Shown: positions 1 to 12,299, numbered from the stretch's first letter. The stretch is 64,000 nt of DNA from an uncultured Gammaproteobacteria bacterium (GCA_947258495.1 CAMYIN010000097.1:31363-95362); one strand, 5' to 3'. Notes: a model not told the origin generated them from the letters alone. A program made the numbers and translations.

Positions 1-58
1 TTACGCTACGGGCACGCGCCGGTGTCCGCTGTGCGGCCAGCCTCGGCAGCGGCTCGGG

Positions 59-259
59 TCAGACGAGGCCTTCGAATCTTGTCCCCGACTCGAATCCGAA
101 CACGGACCCGAGGTCGAGATCCCGGATCAGCCTGTCCACCGCCTCCTGGCCGTGTTCCCGCTGCACCTCCGCGAGAATGAGGCGCGCGGAATTGCGATTG
201 TAAAAACCCCCGAAATCGGCCTGCACCTTCAGCAGTTCGTAGGCCTTTTCCAGCGTCAT
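59..259 (-). CDS. small conserved-looking hypothetical protein downstream of PPi-PFK
   Basis: 66-aa ORF co-directional with the PFK gene; amphipathic globular-looking sequence. Confidence 0.55.
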   Translation of the reverse strand: MTLEKAYELLKVQADFGGFYNRNSARLILAEVQREHGQEAVDRLIRDLDLGSVFGFESGTRFEGLV

Positions 260-288
260 GGGTGTCGCCTCCCCAATGCGGGGCAGCC

Positions 289-1560
289 TCAGACCTCGAA
301 TTTGTGCGGCAGCTTTTTCTTCACCGGCAGGTTCTTCAGCCGCACGTAGCGCGGCATGCCGTTCGCATAGGGCGGATAGTCTTCGCCGCGAATGAGCGGC
401 GCCAGGTAGTCGCGACAGCGTCGGGTAATGCCGAAGCCGTCGCGCGAAATGAAGTTCTTCGGCATCATTTTTTCCACGTTGGCGACCTTGTCCAGCGGCG
501 CCAGTTCGATTTTCCAGCGGTAGGGCTTGTTTGACACGCGTTTGATGGCCGGCATCACCGCGTTGTGGCCCTTGAGTGCCAGGCGAACGGCTTCCCGGCC
601 CACCGCGTAGGCCTGCTCCACATCGGTCTTGGAAGCTATATGGCGTGCTGCGCGCTGCAGGTAATCCGCCACCGCCCAGTGGTACTTGAGGTCGAGATCC
701 TGTTTCACCATGTTGGCCACCACCGGCGCCACGCCTCCCAGTTGCGCGTGGCCGAAGGCGTCCGTCAGGCCCTGGTCGGAGAGAAACCGGCCTTCGGGCC
801 CTTTCACGCCCTCGGATACCACGACCGAGACGTAGCCGTGCTGTTTCACCAGCTGGTCGACCCTGTCTATGAATTTCTGCCGATCGAATCGCACCTCGGG
901 AAACAGGATGAGGACCGGAATCGGGGTGTCTTCGCTCGACGCCAGGCCGCCGGCGGCGGCGATCCAGCCCGCATGCCGACCCATGACCTCGATGATGAAC
1001 ACCTTGGTCGAGGTCTTGGCCATGCTCGCCACATCGAAACTCGCTTCCCGGGTCGAGACCGCGATGTATTTCGCTACCGAGCCGAAGCCCGGGCAGTTGT
1101 CCGTGATAGGCAGGTCGTTATCCACGGTCTTGGGGACGTGGATGGCCTGTATCGGATAACCCATGGTCTCCGAGAGTTGCGACACCTTCAGGCACGTATC
1201 CGCCGAATCTCCACCACCGTTGTAAAAGAAATATCCGATATTGTGCGCCTCGAACACTTCTATCAGCCGCTGGTACTCGCGCCTGTTTTCCTCCAGGCTC
1301 TTGAGTTTGTATCGGCACGAGCCGAAAGCGCCGGAGGGCGTGTGGCGGAGTGCGGCTATTGATCTTGCGTTTTCCCGATTGGTATCTATGAGGTCTTCGG
1401 TCAGGGCCCCGATGATGCCGTTGCGCCCGGCGTAGACCCGTCCGATCTTGTTCTTGTGCTTTCTTGCGGTTTCGATGACGCCACAGGCGCTGGCGTTGAT
1501 CACCGCGGTGACGCCGCCGGATTGGGCATAGAAGGCATTCTTCGGTTTGATTTTAGGCAT
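289..1560 (-). CDS. 6-phosphofructokinase, probably pyrophosphate-dependent
   Basis: 423 aa; YAQSGGVTAVINAS start, GGGDSADT, PKTVDNDLP and EVMGRHAGW motifs of the PFK family; GGGDS/PKTVDND pattern typical of PPi-dependent enzymes. Confidence 0.9.
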   Translation of the reverse strand: MPKIKPKNAFYAQSGGVTAVINASACGVIETARKHKNKIGRVYAGRNGIIGALTEDLIDTNRENARSIAALRHTPSGAFGSCRYKLKSLEENRREYQRLIEVFEAHNIGYFFYNGGGDSADTCLKVSQLSETMGYPIQAIHVPKTVDNDLPITDNCPGFGSVAKYIAVSTREASFDVASMAKTSTKVFIIEVMGRHAGWIAAAGGLASSEDTPIPVLILFPEVRFDRQKFIDRVDQLVKQHGYVSVVVSEGVKGPEGRFLSDQGLTDAFGHAQLGGVAPVVANMVKQDLDLKYHWAVADYLQRAARHIASKTDVEQAYAVGREAVRLALKGHNAVMPAIKRVSNKPYRWKIELAPLDKVANVEKMMPKNFISRDGFGITRRCRDYLAPLIRGEDYPPYANGMPRYVRLKNLPVKKKLPHKFEV

Positions 1561-1605
1561 GTTCCCCTCTGATGGTTGCTGAAATGGTTGTCCCGTCCAA
1601 TCGTG

Positions 1606-1974
1606 TCAGAGATCTTTTCCGGTGACGCCCGAGGTCACGCCTTCCCGATCCCTTTCGCTGTCCGACTGTACCTGCAGTAATGCCGACACGCATTCCTGGA
1701 TGTCGTCGTACTTGTCGAGGCCGGTGCCGAACTGATCCGAGGGCTCGTAAAAAAATTGACAGCGGTACTCGCGCACTCCGGTCTTGAATATCACAAAGCT
1801 GCAGTCACGCTCCTTCCAGAATACGGTAGGGCATTCGCGCAGATCGTTAGAGGACGGGTCCAGCCGCAACTCGGCGTCCGCGAGGTGAAGCTCCACGGAT
1901 TTCTTGTAACGCAGCTGCAAAAGATCCCGTATTATGTCCAGCTCCGACTCACTGAAATCAGGAATAACAGGCAT
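1606..1974 (-). CDS. hypothetical protein (likely start at internal Met, MPVIPDFSESELDII...)
   Basis: ORF 1606..2067; the N-terminal 31 residues look non-coding, the rest is a plausible acidic small protein. Confidence 0.6.
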   Translation of the reverse strand: MPVIPDFSESELDIIRDLLQLRYKKSVELHLADAELRLDPSSNDLRECPTVFWKERDCSFVIFKTGVREYRCQFFYEPSDQFGTGLDKYDDIQECVSALLQVQSDSERDREGVTSGVTGKDL

Positions 1975-2078
1975 GATTCGACTCCCGGAGACGCGGATTT
2001 TCCCATAATGCCGTGATTCTGCAAGCGCGGGCGGAGGCGATGCGGTTGGTGCCCGGCGCGAGGGCATTTATAGTATAA

Positions 2079-3170
<1,092 letters not shown>

Positions 3171-3218
3171 CATCGACCTTACCGCGATACGCGGTGGTCA
3201 CCGACGGTATGCCAGGCG

Positions 3219-3614
3219 ATGGCTGAAAGCAGGCCGAAACCTACCGACATCAGGCTGCATCAGCAGTCCCGCGTGCTGGAAACGGCGTTCGACGACGGCG
3301 CCCGGTTCAAGCTGCCGTGCGAATATCTGCGCGTATACTCCCCATCCGCGGAGGTGCGGGGCCACGGGCCCGGTCAGGAGGTGCTGCAGATGGGGAAGGA
3401 GAAGGTAAACATCGTCGCCATCGAGCCGGTGGGAAGCTATGCCGTGATGCTGCGGTTCGATGACGGCCACGATACAGGTATCTATTCCTGGGAAACGCTT
3501 TATGAACTCGGCGCCAAACGCAAGGAGTACTGGGAGGCCTACCTCAGGCGTTTGAAAGACGCCGGTCATGAAAGGAACCCACAACCCTACGACGATCTGA
3601 TGCGCGGTGACTGA
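3219..3614 (+). CDS. DUF971 / gamma-butyrobetaine hydroxylase-like N-terminal domain protein
   Basis: 131 aa; [47 protein letters not shown] motif; upstream of ubiE. Confidence 0.85.
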   Translation: MAESRPKPTDIRLHQQSRVLETAFDDGARFKLPCEYLRVYSPSAEVRGHGPGQEVLQMGKEKVNIVAIEPVGSYAVMLRFDDGHDTGIYSWETLYELGAKRKEYWEAYLRRLKDAGHERNPQPYDDLMRGD

Positions 3615-4365
3615 CACGAATCGCGACAAGTATACACACTTCGGATTCCGTGACGTCCGCGAGAAAGAAAAATCGCGACTGGTGGGCGAGGTTTTTCATT
3701 CGGTTGCGGACAGATACGATCTCATGAACGACCTCATGTCGTTCGGCGTTCACCGGATGTGGAAGCAGTTTGCCGCGGCCCTGAGCAACGTCAGGAGTGG
3801 CGATGCAGTGTTGGACATTGCCGCGGGAAGCGGGGATCTGACGAAAAAGTTCGCGCACCGGGTCGGAGAGTCCGGACTGGTGGTCTCGACCGACATCAAC
3901 GCGGCGATGTTGCGACGCGGACGAGACCGATTGGCGGATGCCGGTATCGTCGGCAATGTATTCTACGTTCAGGCGGACGCGGAGAAACTGCCGTTTGCGG
4001 AGAATTCCTTTCACTGCATCAGTATCGGTTTCGGCTTGCGCAATGTGACGCGCCAGGAGCAGGCGCTGCAATCCATGTACCGGTGCCTGATACCGGGCGG
4101 GCGGGTCGTGATCCTGGAGTTTTCGCGTCCAACCTCGAAGCTGCTTCGCAGGCTTTACGACGGTTATTCGTTCGGTGTGTTGCCGCAACTCGGACGATGG
4201 GTCGCGGGGGACAGGGGCAGTTACCGATACCTCGTCGAATCGATTCGAAAGCAACCCACCCAGGAGGAGTTGCGGGCGATGATGGAAGCGGCCGATTTCG
4301 AACGTGTCGCCTACCATAATCTCAGCGGGGGCATCGTCGCAGTGCACAGCGGCTACAAGCTTTGA
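3607..4365 (+). CDS. ubiE: bifunctional demethylmenaquinone/ubiquinone C-methyltransferase
   Basis: 252 aa; [50 protein letters not shown]. Confidence 0.96.
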   Translation: MTDTNRDKYTHFGFRDVREKEKSRLVGEVFHSVADRYDLMNDLMSFGVHRMWKQFAAALSNVRSGDAVLDIAAGSGDLTKKFAHRVGESGLVVSTDINAAMLRRGRDRLADAGIVGNVFYVQADAEKLPFAENSFHCISIGFGLRNVTRQEQALQSMYRCLIPGGRVVILEFSRPTSKLLRRLYDGYSFGVLPQLGRWVAGDRGSYRYLVESIRKQPTQEELRAMMEAADFERVAYHNLSGGIVAVHSGYKL

Positions 4366-4414
4366 GCGGTCGCCGACGAACATTGAGAATTCAGTCCGGG
4401 GTGACGAAAGCGGC

Positions 4415-5011
4415 ATGTTGTTTGACCTGATCGAATCCGGTGGAAATTGGTTGCTTCGTTTGGACCCCGAATCCGTCCGCCGAATGCGTGAGCTCCAGGG
4501 CGTGGTCGTATGTCTGGAGATAGAGGGTCTGCACCAGCGGTTGTATCTCATGCCGAAGGAAGACGGCATCGCGATCCGCCGCGGCCATGAGGGTCCCGCC
4601 GACGTGACCTTGTCGGGATCCCCCGTCACGATTGCACAACTGGGTCTTCGCGGGATTCAGGGCAAGATTTTCCAGGACGGCAAGTTGACGATCGAGGGCG
4701 ACGTCGAACTGGGTCAGCGCTTTCAGAATGTGTTGTCGCAGATCGACTTGGACTGGGAGGAATTCGTGGCACGCATATTGGGCGACGTACCGGCCCGTCA
4801 GCTCGGTAATCTGTTGCGCGGCTTCGGCGACTGGCAGCGGAGCGCCCGAACCACGGCGCTTCAGAATGCGTCAGAGTACCTGCAGGAAGAAGCCCGACTG
4901 CTGGCGCCCGCCTCGCTGGTGTCGCAATTCACCGCCGCGGTTGACGAACTGCGTTCCGCTGTGGACCGGCTCGAGCAGCGCGTACAGAGACTGCGATCTC
5001 TTAAGCCATGA
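4415..5011 (+). CDS. ubiJ: SCP2-domain ubiquinone biosynthesis accessory factor
   Basis: SCP2-like domain, position between ubiE and ubiB; ORF starts at 4304 but MLFDLIESGGN at 4415 is the likelier start. Confidence 0.88.
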   Translation: MLFDLIESGGNWLLRLDPESVRRMRELQGVVVCLEIEGLHQRLYLMPKEDGIAIRRGHEGPADVTLSGSPVTIAQLGLRGIQGKIFQDGKLTIEGDVELGQRFQNVLSQIDLDWEEFVARILGDVPARQLGNLLRGFGDWQRSARTTALQNASEYLQEEARLLAPASLVSQFTAAVDELRSAVDRLEQRVQRLRSLKP

Positions 5012-6663
5012 TGCGTCCGTCGCAGTTCTTCCGGCTCCTGCGCATTTCGCAGGTGTTCGCAAAACACGGGCTGGACGACTTCGTTACCGCGATTCACCTG
5101 TTTCGCCCTTACCGCTACGTCTCCTACCTCATGCCGTGGCGCTGGCGGCGTTCGATGCGAAAACCGCGCGGCAAACGCCTGCGGGAAGCGTTGGAGGAAC
5201 TGGGCCCGGTGTTTGTCAAATTCGGGCAGATGCTGTCGACCCGGCCGGACTTGATCTCGGAGGACCTGGCGAACGAGTTGAGCAAGCTGCAGGACCAGGT
5301 CCCGCCCTTCTCCAGCGCGAGCGCCAAGTCCGTGATTGAACACGCGTACGAAGCACCGTTGGACAGGTTCTTCTCTTCCTTCGAATCCACACCCATGGCG
5401 TCCGCCTCCGTGGCCCAGGTGCATCCGGCGACGCTGTTGAACGGAACCGACGTAGTGGTGAAGGTCCTGCGGCCTAACATTCAAAACGTAATCGATCGCG
5501 ATATCGAGTTGCTCTACACGGTCGCGCGCCTGGCGGAGAAATACTGGGAAGAAGGTCCACGTTTACGTCCCGTGGACATCGTCGATGAATACAACAAGAC
5601 CATCCACAACGAATTGGACCTGAGAATGGAGGCAGCCAACGCCAGTCAATTGCGCTCCAACTTCGAGGGTTCGGATATCATCTACGTGCCGGAGGTGTAC
5701 TGGGATGTGACGCGCAAAGATGTGATGGTGATGGAGCGTATCCACGGCATCCCTATCCGCGACATCGAGGCCTTACGGGCCGCCGGCATCGATATGCGCA
5801 CGCTCGCGCACAACGGCGTAGAAATCTTTTTCACCCAGGCTTTCCGAGACGGCTTTTTCCACGCCGACATGCACCCGGGCAACATATTCGTCTCCGACAG
5901 TGGGCAGTACAGAGCAGTTGATTTCGGCATCATGGGCACCCTCAGCGACGACGACAAGCGTTATCTGGCGGAGAATTTTCTCGGCTTTTTCAATCGAGAC
6001 TATCGCGCCGTCGCCGAGGCGCATCTGACCGCAGGCTGGGTGCCGGCGCACACCAAGGTGGACGAGTTCGAGGCCGCCATCCGGACCGTGTGTGAGCCTA
6101 TATTCGCCAAACCGATCAGCGAAATCTCGTTCGGGAAACTGGTGGTGCAGCTGTTTCAGACGGCGCGGCGATTCGAAATGCCGATCCAGCCGCAACTGGT
6201 ATTGCTGCAGAAGACGCTGCTGAATATAGAGGGCCTGGGGCGACAGCTGTATCCCCAGTTGGATCTCTGGGAGACGGCGAAACCGTTCCTGGAGAAGTGG
6301 ATGCGTAGACAGGTCGGCCCCGCGGCATTTCGTGACGGCCTCAAGCGCGAGCTCCCCAAGTGGGGCCGGGTGCTGCCGGAAATTCCCACACTGGCGCACG
6401 GACTGCTGCGCAAGTTGCACGACGACGAGACCGCGAGCCGGCGCCAGACCGACGAACTGGCGCGGTTACGCAAGACGCTGCTCGCCAACCATCGTCGCCA
6501 GTTCGTCGGCACGGTCGGCGCGGTGCTGCTGCTCGCGGCGGCCATTCTCGCGGCCCTGGACGGTTATGCGCCGCTCATGGTCCACGACATGCCGCTGTCG
6601 ACCTGGGTGCTCGGTGGGTTGGGCGTGGGGTTTCTGTTGCTGAGCTGGCCCAACGGGAAATAA
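5008..6663 (+). CDS. ubiB: ubiquinone biosynthesis atypical kinase UbiB
   Basis: 551 aa; KPRGKRLREALEELGPVFVKFGQMLSTRPDL (KxGQ), ADMHPGNIFV, C-terminal TM segments. Confidence 0.96.
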   Translation: MMRPSQFFRLLRISQVFAKHGLDDFVTAIHLFRPYRYVSYLMPWRWRRSMRKPRGKRLREALEELGPVFVKFGQMLSTRPDLISEDLANELSKLQDQVPPFSSASAKSVIEHAYEAPLDRFFSSFESTPMASASVAQVHPATLLNGTDVVVKVLRPNIQNVIDRDIELLYTVARLAEKYWEEGPRLRPVDIVDEYNKTIHNELDLRMEAANASQLRSNFEGSDIIYVPEVYWDVTRKDVMVMERIHGIPIRDIEALRAAGIDMRTLAHNGVEIFFTQAFRDGFFHADMHPGNIFVSDSGQYRAVDFGIMGTLSDDDKRYLAENFLGFFNRDYRAVAEAHLTAGWVPAHTKVDEFEAAIRTVCEPIFAKPISEISFGKLVVQLFQTARRFEMPIQPQLVLLQKTLLNIEGLGRQLYPQLDLWETAKPFLEKWMRRQVGPAAFRDGLKRELPKWGRVLPEIPTLAHGLLRKLHDDETASRRQTDELARLRKTLLANHRRQFVGTVGAVLLLAAAILAALDGYAPLMVHDMPLSTWVLGGLGVGFLLLSWPNGK

Positions 6664-6754
6664 TCGGCGTTGCCTCTGGCGCCCCTCTCGATAGAGGTAT
6701 ATATTCCCACCAGCATATTGGGGGATTATGGTTCAAATAGGACTAAGCCATGGT

Positions 6755-6779
6755 TTACTTGACCATATTAGTCGGGTAT
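6755..6779 (+). promoter_or_regulatory. predicted Type 1 IscR binding site upstream of iscR-suf
   Basis: TTACTTGACCATATTAGTCGGGTAT matches the Type 1 consensus ATASYYGACTRWWWYAGTCRRSTAT at 23 of 25 positions by eye. Confidence 0.72.
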
Positions 6780-6861
6780 TTTACATTTCAATAAATCTGC
6801 CCCGTCATCCAATCGTTCTACGCGCCCGATGGTTTGGGCAGAGCAAGCAGGAGTCGCGACT

Positions 6862-7338
6862 ATGAGACTGACTACGAAAGGCCGTTACGCTGTCACCGCA
6901 ATGATGGATCTGGCAATACACGAGGTCTCCGGGCCGGTGACCTTGAGCGACATTGCCACGAGCCAAAATATTTCCCTGTCCTATCTGGAGCAGCTGTTCG
7001 CGGCGTTGCGTAAAGCCGGGCTGGTGAAGGGTCTGCGGGGGCCTGGAGGCGGTTATCGCTTGGCCATACCGGCGAGCGACATATCCGTTGCCGACATCAT
7101 TACCGCGGTTGACGAAAAAGTCGACGTCACGCGCTGTGGGGGTCGCGGGGACTGTCAAGACGGGCAGCCGTGTCTGACCCACGAGCTTTGGAAGGATCTG
7201 AGCCGCCAGCTGTATGAATTTCTCGACAAGATCAAGCTGGGTGAACTGACTCAGTGGCCCTGCGTGCAGGAGAGGTCACAGCAGCAGGACGTGCGCCTGG
7301 GCCGCGTCGGTACCGCGTCTTCCAACGCTTCCGTCTGA
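6862..7338 (+). CDS. iscR: Rrf2-family Fe-S regulator, IscR type
   Basis: [18 protein letters not shown]; from this Met the cysteines fall at C92, C98, C104 and a His at 107, identical numbering to the E. coli IscR cluster ligands; heads the SUF operon. Confidence 0.88.
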   Translation: MRLTTKGRYAVTAMMDLAIHEVSGPVTLSDIATSQNISLSYLEQLFAALRKAGLVKGLRGPGGGYRLAIPASDISVADIITAVDEKVDVTRCGGRGDCQDGQPCLTHELWKDLSRQLYEFLDKIKLGELTQWPCVQERSQQQDVRLGRVGTASSNASV

Positions 7339-7353
7339 GGTCACCGAGCGATC

Positions 7354-8817
7354 GTGACGGAGCGTGCACCGGTGACGAGTCCTGCGAACGACCTCGACCG
7401 GCTGGTCGGTCGGGAGTACAAGGAGGGTTTCGTCACAGAAATCGATGCCGAGACTTTGCCCCCGGGCCTCAACGAGGACGTGGTGCGCGCGATTTCGGAA
7501 AAAAAGCGGGAGCCGGCGTTCATGCTGGAGTGGAGGTTGCAGGCGTACCGCCACTGGCTGACGATGCGCGAGCCCCGGTGGGCCCAGGTGCAGTATTCGC
7601 CGATCGATTATCAGGCCATCAGCTACTATTCCGCTCCCAAGCAGACGCCCGGTCCCAAGAGCCTGGAGGAGGTGGACCCCAAGCTGCTCGAGACCTATGA
7701 AAAACTGGGTATCCCCCTCGAAGAACAAAAGGCGCTTGCGGGCGTGGCTGTGGACGCCGTTTTCGACAGCGTGTCGGTGAAAACCACGTTTCGCAACACG
7801 CTCGCGGAGGCGGGAGTCATCTTTTGCTCCATCTCCGAGGCGTTGCAGGAGCATCCCGAGTTGGTGCGGCGATACCTGGGTTCGGTCGTGCCGCAGGGTG
7901 ACAATTTTTACGCCGCACTAAATTCCGCGGTATTCAGCGACGGTTCTTTTGTTTACATTCCCAAGGGTGTTCGCTGCCCCATGGAGTTGTCGACGTATTT
8001 TCGCATCAACGCCATGAACACCGGCCAGTTTGAACGCACGCTGATCATCGCCGACGAGGGCAGCTACGTCAGTTATCTCGAGGGTTGCACGGCGCCCATG
8101 CGCGACGAGAACCAGCTGCACGCGGCCGTAGTGGAGTTGATCGCCCTGGAAAACGCGCAGATAAAATATTCCACCGTGCAGAACTGGTATCCCGGTGACG
8201 AGCTCGGGCGGGGAGGAATCTACAACTTCGTCACCAAGCGCGGCGCGTGCCGGGGCCACCGTTCGAAGATTTCCTGGACCCAGGTGGAGACGGGTTCCGC
8301 CATCACCTGGAAGTATCCGAGTGTGCTCCTCGAGGGCGACGGCTCCGTGGGTGAGTTTTATTCCGTGGCCCTGACGAACAATCGGCAGCAGGCCGACACC
8401 GGCACCAAGATGATACACATCGGAAAGAACACCGCGAGCACGATCATTTCCAAAGGCATCTCCGCCGGACACGGTCAGAACACCTACCGTGGATTGGTGA
8501 AAGTGCTGAGCGGATCGGATAACGCGCGCAATTACTCACAATGCGATTCGCTGTTGCTGGGCGATCGCTGCGGCGCACACACCTTCCCCTACGTCGAGGT
8601 GAAAAACCCTACAGCCCGGGTGGAACACGAGGCTACGACGTCCAAGATCAGCGACGATCAACTGTTCTATTGTCGACAGCGGGGGTTGTCCGAGGAGGAT
8701 GCGGTGTCCATGATCGTAAACGGATTCTGTAAAGAAGTATTCAGGGAACTGCCCATGGAGTTCGCCGTGGAGGCGCAGAAGCTTCTGGATGTGAGCCTGG
8801 AAGGGGCGGTCGGCTAG
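7354..8817 (+). CDS. sufB: Fe-S cluster assembly protein SufB
   Basis: 487 aa; [54 protein letters not shown]. Confidence 0.97.
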   Translation: MTERAPVTSPANDLDRLVGREYKEGFVTEIDAETLPPGLNEDVVRAISEKKREPAFMLEWRLQAYRHWLTMREPRWAQVQYSPIDYQAISYYSAPKQTPGPKSLEEVDPKLLETYEKLGIPLEEQKALAGVAVDAVFDSVSVKTTFRNTLAEAGVIFCSISEALQEHPELVRRYLGSVVPQGDNFYAALNSAVFSDGSFVYIPKGVRCPMELSTYFRINAMNTGQFERTLIIADEGSYVSYLEGCTAPMRDENQLHAAVVELIALENAQIKYSTVQNWYPGDELGRGGIYNFVTKRGACRGHRSKISWTQVETGSAITWKYPSVLLEGDGSVGEFYSVALTNNRQQADTGTKMIHIGKNTASTIISKGISAGHGQNTYRGLVKVLSGSDNARNYSQCDSLLLGDRCGAHTFPYVEVKNPTARVEHEATTSKISDDQLFYCRQRGLSEEDAVSMIVNGFCKEVFRELPMEFAVEAQKLLDVSLEGAVG

Positions 8818-8911
8818 TCGCCTATTCGTTTGTTACGCAGAGCACGGCGCGTGCACCCGGGACCAACGCCGCCTGCGCGTTCCACTATTGACCGGAAGTT
8901 GACTCATCGAA

Positions 8912-9688
8912 ATGTTGAAGATCGAGAACTTGCACGTTGATGTTGACGGTACGCCGATACTGAAGGGCATCGATTTAGAGGTTCGTGCCGGGGAGGTTCA
9001 TGCGATCATGGGCCCCAATGGTTCGGGCAAGAGCACCTTGGCGAACGTACTTACGGGTCGCGACGGATACGAAGTCACTCAGGGCAAGATCAGCTATCGG
9101 GACCGGGACCTGTTCGCGCTGTCGACGGAGGAGCGAGCCCGGGAGGGGATTTTTCTCGCGTTTCAGTATCCGGTGGAGATCCCGGGCGTGAGCAATTTGT
9201 ATCTGCTCAAAGCGGCCCTCAACTCCAAGCGCAAGCACCTGGGACTCGGCGAGTTGTCGGCGGTGGAGTTCTTGAAGCTGATCAAGGAAAAAGTCAAATT
9301 GGTGCAGATGAAGGAAGAATTCCTGCACCGGTCGGTAAACCAAGGATTCTCCGGTGGTGAGAAGAAGCGCAACGAGATACTGCAACTGGCGGTGTTGGAG
9401 CCGCTGCTAGCGATACTGGACGAGACCGATTCCGGACTCGACATAGACGCTCTGAAGATCGTCGCCCACGGCGTCAACTCGCTGCGCGATGCGGAGCGCG
9501 CCATTATCGTCGTCACGCACTACCAGCGGTTGCTCGACTATATTGTGCCGGACTACGTTCATGTATTGGCCAATGGACGGGTCGTAAAGTCCGGGGACAA
9601 GGAATTGGCGCTCGAGTTGGAGAAACACGGCTATACGCAGCTTGTGCAATCGTCCGGTGAAGGTGCGGCGCGTTCCGCGGGAGCTTGA
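8912..9688 (+). CDS. sufC: Fe-S cluster assembly ATPase SufC
   Basis: 258 aa; GPNGSGKSTL Walker A, FSGGEKKRNEI signature. Confidence 0.97.
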   Translation: MLKIENLHVDVDGTPILKGIDLEVRAGEVHAIMGPNGSGKSTLANVLTGRDGYEVTQGKISYRDRDLFALSTEERAREGIFLAFQYPVEIPGVSNLYLLKAALNSKRKHLGLGELSAVEFLKLIKEKVKLVQMKEEFLHRSVNQGFSGGEKKRNEILQLAVLEPLLAILDETDSGLDIDALKIVAHGVNSLRDAERAIIVVTHYQRLLDYIVPDYVHVLANGRVVKSGDKELALELEKHGYTQLVQSSGEGAARSAGA

Positions 9689-11034
9689 ATACCGTGACCG
9701 ATCCCGTACGTCAATCGTACGTCGACTCCCACCGTAGTGTTGCGCAACGACTTCCGGGAAGCGCGCAGCCGTGGCTGCGGCGGGTACGCGAAGCCGGTCT
9801 TTCACGCTTCAATAACGTCGGATTTCCCACCCTGCGAGACGAAGACTGGAAATACACCGACGTTCGGGTCATCGCCAAGCAACCGTTCTTGCCCGTACTC
9901 GACCCCGGCGACGGTGTCGACGGTGAACGTTTGCGGCCGCTCTCGTTTGCGGGTTTGGAGAGCCATCGTTGTGTCTTCGTCAACGGTCACTATGCGCCGC
10001 ACCTCTCCGCACTCGGCACACTAGCGGATGGAATCGTGGTGGACAACCTGGCAACGGTCCTGAATCAGCAGCCCCGGGAGCTGGAGGGAGAACTGGGCCG
10101 CAGCGCGCCCGGAGAGCTCCACGGGTTCGCCGCACTGAATACGGCCTATCTCATGGATGGCGCCTATGTCCGCCTGGGCCGCAACTGCGAGTTGGAGCTC
10201 CCCATTGAGTTGATCTACGTATCGACGGGTACTGACGACAACCGGCGGGTTACCTATCCGCGGAACCTAATAATCGCGGAAAGCGGCAGCCGTGCCGTGA
10301 TCGTGGAACGCTTCGTCGGTCTGGGACAGAACCGATACCTGACCAGCGCGATAACCGAAGTCATCGCCGGGCCTTCGGCGCACATCGACTACTACAAGCT
10401 GCAGGAGGAGAGCCAGCGCGCGTATCACGTGCACGGCTTGTATCTCGAGCAGGCGCGGGACAGTGCGGTCACGACGAACAATATCGCCTTGGGCGCCGCC
10501 ATCGCCCGCACCGACATCCAGGTCTCCCTCGCCGCTCCGGGGACATGCAGCAAACTCAACGGGCTTTACATCGGTACCGGCAAGCAGCATATCGACAACC
10601 ACACCCAGGTCGACCATCGGTCGCCGCACTGTATCAGCGATGAGTTCTACAAGGGCGTCCTGGATGGCCGCGCCCGCGCGGTCTTTCACGGGCGTGTCGT
10701 CGTGCACCAGGATGCGCAGCACACCGACGCCCAGCAGCAGAACAAGAATCTGTTGTTGTCTCCGAACGCCGAAGTCGATACCAAACCCCAGCTCGAAATC
10801 TATGCCGACGATGTCAAGTGTTCCCACGGCGCAACCGTCGGCCAGCTCGATCCCGATGCGATTTTCTATCTCCGGTCACGGGCACTTGACGAATCGACTG
10901 CGCGTAACCTACTGACCTACGCGTTCGCCAACGATGTCATCAACCGATTTGCGCTGGATCCGATTCGACGGGCGATGGAGGGTCGTCTGGTGTCGAAATT
11001 ACTGCACGGCCAGCAGTTAGAGGATTTGGCGTGA
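9685..11034 (+). CDS. sufD: Fe-S cluster assembly protein SufD
   Basis: 449 aa; DEDWKYTDV near N-terminus, KCSHGATVGQLDPDAIFYLRSR C-terminal motif, operon position. Confidence 0.96.
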   Translation: MNTVTDPVRQSYVDSHRSVAQRLPGSAQPWLRRVREAGLSRFNNVGFPTLRDEDWKYTDVRVIAKQPFLPVLDPGDGVDGERLRPLSFAGLESHRCVFVNGHYAPHLSALGTLADGIVVDNLATVLNQQPRELEGELGRSAPGELHGFAALNTAYLMDGAYVRLGRNCELELPIELIYVSTGTDDNRRVTYPRNLIIAESGSRAVIVERFVGLGQNRYLTSAITEVIAGPSAHIDYYKLQEESQRAYHVHGLYLEQARDSAVTTNNIALGAAIARTDIQVSLAAPGTCSKLNGLYIGTGKQHIDNHTQVDHRSPHCISDEFYKGVLDGRARAVFHGRVVVHQDAQHTDAQQQNKNLLLSPNAEVDTKPQLEIYADDVKCSHGATVGQLDPDAIFYLRSRALDESTARNLLTYAFANDVINRFALDPIRRAMEGRLVSKLLHGQQLEDLA

Positions 11035-12299
11035 CCCACGCGGAAGCATCTTTGCATCGCGCGCCTGATGCACAGAGTTTCGATATCGATCGAGTTCGCG
11101 CCGACTTCCCCATACTGCATCAAGAAGTGCACGGGCGACTGTTGGTGTATCTCGACAATGGCGCCACCACACAGAAACCCGTGTCGGTGATAGAAACCCT
11201 TGAGCGGTATTACTATCTCGACAACGCAAACGTGCACCGGGGCCTGCACGAATTGAGCGAACGCGCCACGCGTGCCTTCGAGGCGGCGCGGGAGAAGGTG
11301 CGAAACTTCATACACGCCTCCGAAGTGCAGGAAATCGTGTTCGTTCGTGGGACCACGGAAGCGATTAATCTGGTGGCGCAAAGCTATGGCCGCCGGAATA
11401 TCCGCGAGGGCGACGAGATTTTGATCACGCAGATGGAGCACCATTCCAACATCGTACCCTGGCAGCTGCTTTGCGAGCAGACCGGCGCCGTGCTGCGGAT
11501 CGTGCCGATGTCCGAGCGTGGCGAACTCGTCCTCGAGGAGTTCGACCGCCTGCTCAACGAACGCACCAAAATGGTTGCGGTAACCCACGTTTCCAACGCC
11601 CTCGGCAGCATCAATCCGATCAAGACGCTGATCCGCAGGGCCCACGACGCCGGCGCGGTGGTGCTCGTCGACGGGGCGCAGGCCGTAGCGCATATACAGG
11701 TGGACGTGCGAGATCTGGATTGCGATTTCTATGCATTTTCCGGTCACAAACTGTACGCCCCCACCGGAATCGGCGTGCTTTACGGCAAACAAGCACTGTT
11801 GGAGGCGATGCCGCCCTATCAGGGCGGCGGCGAAATGATCGAACGCGTCACCTTCGAGAAGACCACGTACAACGCGCTGCCGTACAAGTTTGAAGCCGGA
11901 ACGCCGAACATTTCCGGGGCGATCGGTCTGGGATCCGCCATAGATTACGTCAAGGCCATGGGTCTGGGGGCTATATCCGCCCACGAAAGAAGCATATTGC
12001 AGTACGCGACACAAAGGGCGCTGGAGGTGCCGGGGCTGCGAATCATCGGTACCGCGTCGCTGAAGTGCAGTATTCTCTCGTTCGTCATCGACGACGTCCA
12101 TCCTTCGGATGTGGGCACGATATTGGATCAGTTGGGTGTCGCCGTTCGCGCCGGTCACCATTGCGCGATGCCGGTGATGCAGTATTTCAACCTTCCCGGT
12201 ACCGCACGGGCGTCCATTGGAATGTACAATACCCGCGATGACGTGGACAGATTTATCGACGCAGTGGTGCGGGCCAAGCACATGTTGAGCAAGCAATGA
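11031..12299 (+). CDS. sufS: cysteine desulfurase, SufS type
   Basis: 422 aa; LVYLDNGATTQKP, FSGHKLYAPTGIGVLYGK (PLP Lys), VRAGHHCAMP active-site Cys. Confidence 0.96.
   Translation: MTHAEASLHRAPDAQSFDIDRVRADFPILHQEVHGRLLVYLDNGATTQKPVSVIETLERYYYLDNANVHRGLHELSERATRAFEAAREKVRNFIHASEVQEIVFVRGTTEAINLVAQSYGRRNIREGDEILITQMEHHSNIVPWQLLCEQTGAVLRIVPMSERGELVLEEFDRLLNERTKMVAVTHVSNALGSINPIKTLIRRAHDAGAVVLVDGAQAVAHIQVDVRDLDCDFYAFSGHKLYAPTGIGVLYGKQALLEAMPPYQGGGEMIERVTFEKTTYNALPYKFEAGTPNISGAIGLGSAIDYVKAMGLGAISAHERSILQYATQRALEVPGLRIIGTASLKCSILSFVIDDVHPSDVGTILDQLGVAVRAGHHCAMPVMQYFNLPGTARASIGMYNTRDDVDRFIDAVVRAKHMLSKQ

Noticed and set aside
565-1362. 265-aa plus-strand ORF opposite PPi-PFK
   Set aside because: Antisense shadow of a confidently identified gene; His/Arg-rich non-globular sequence.
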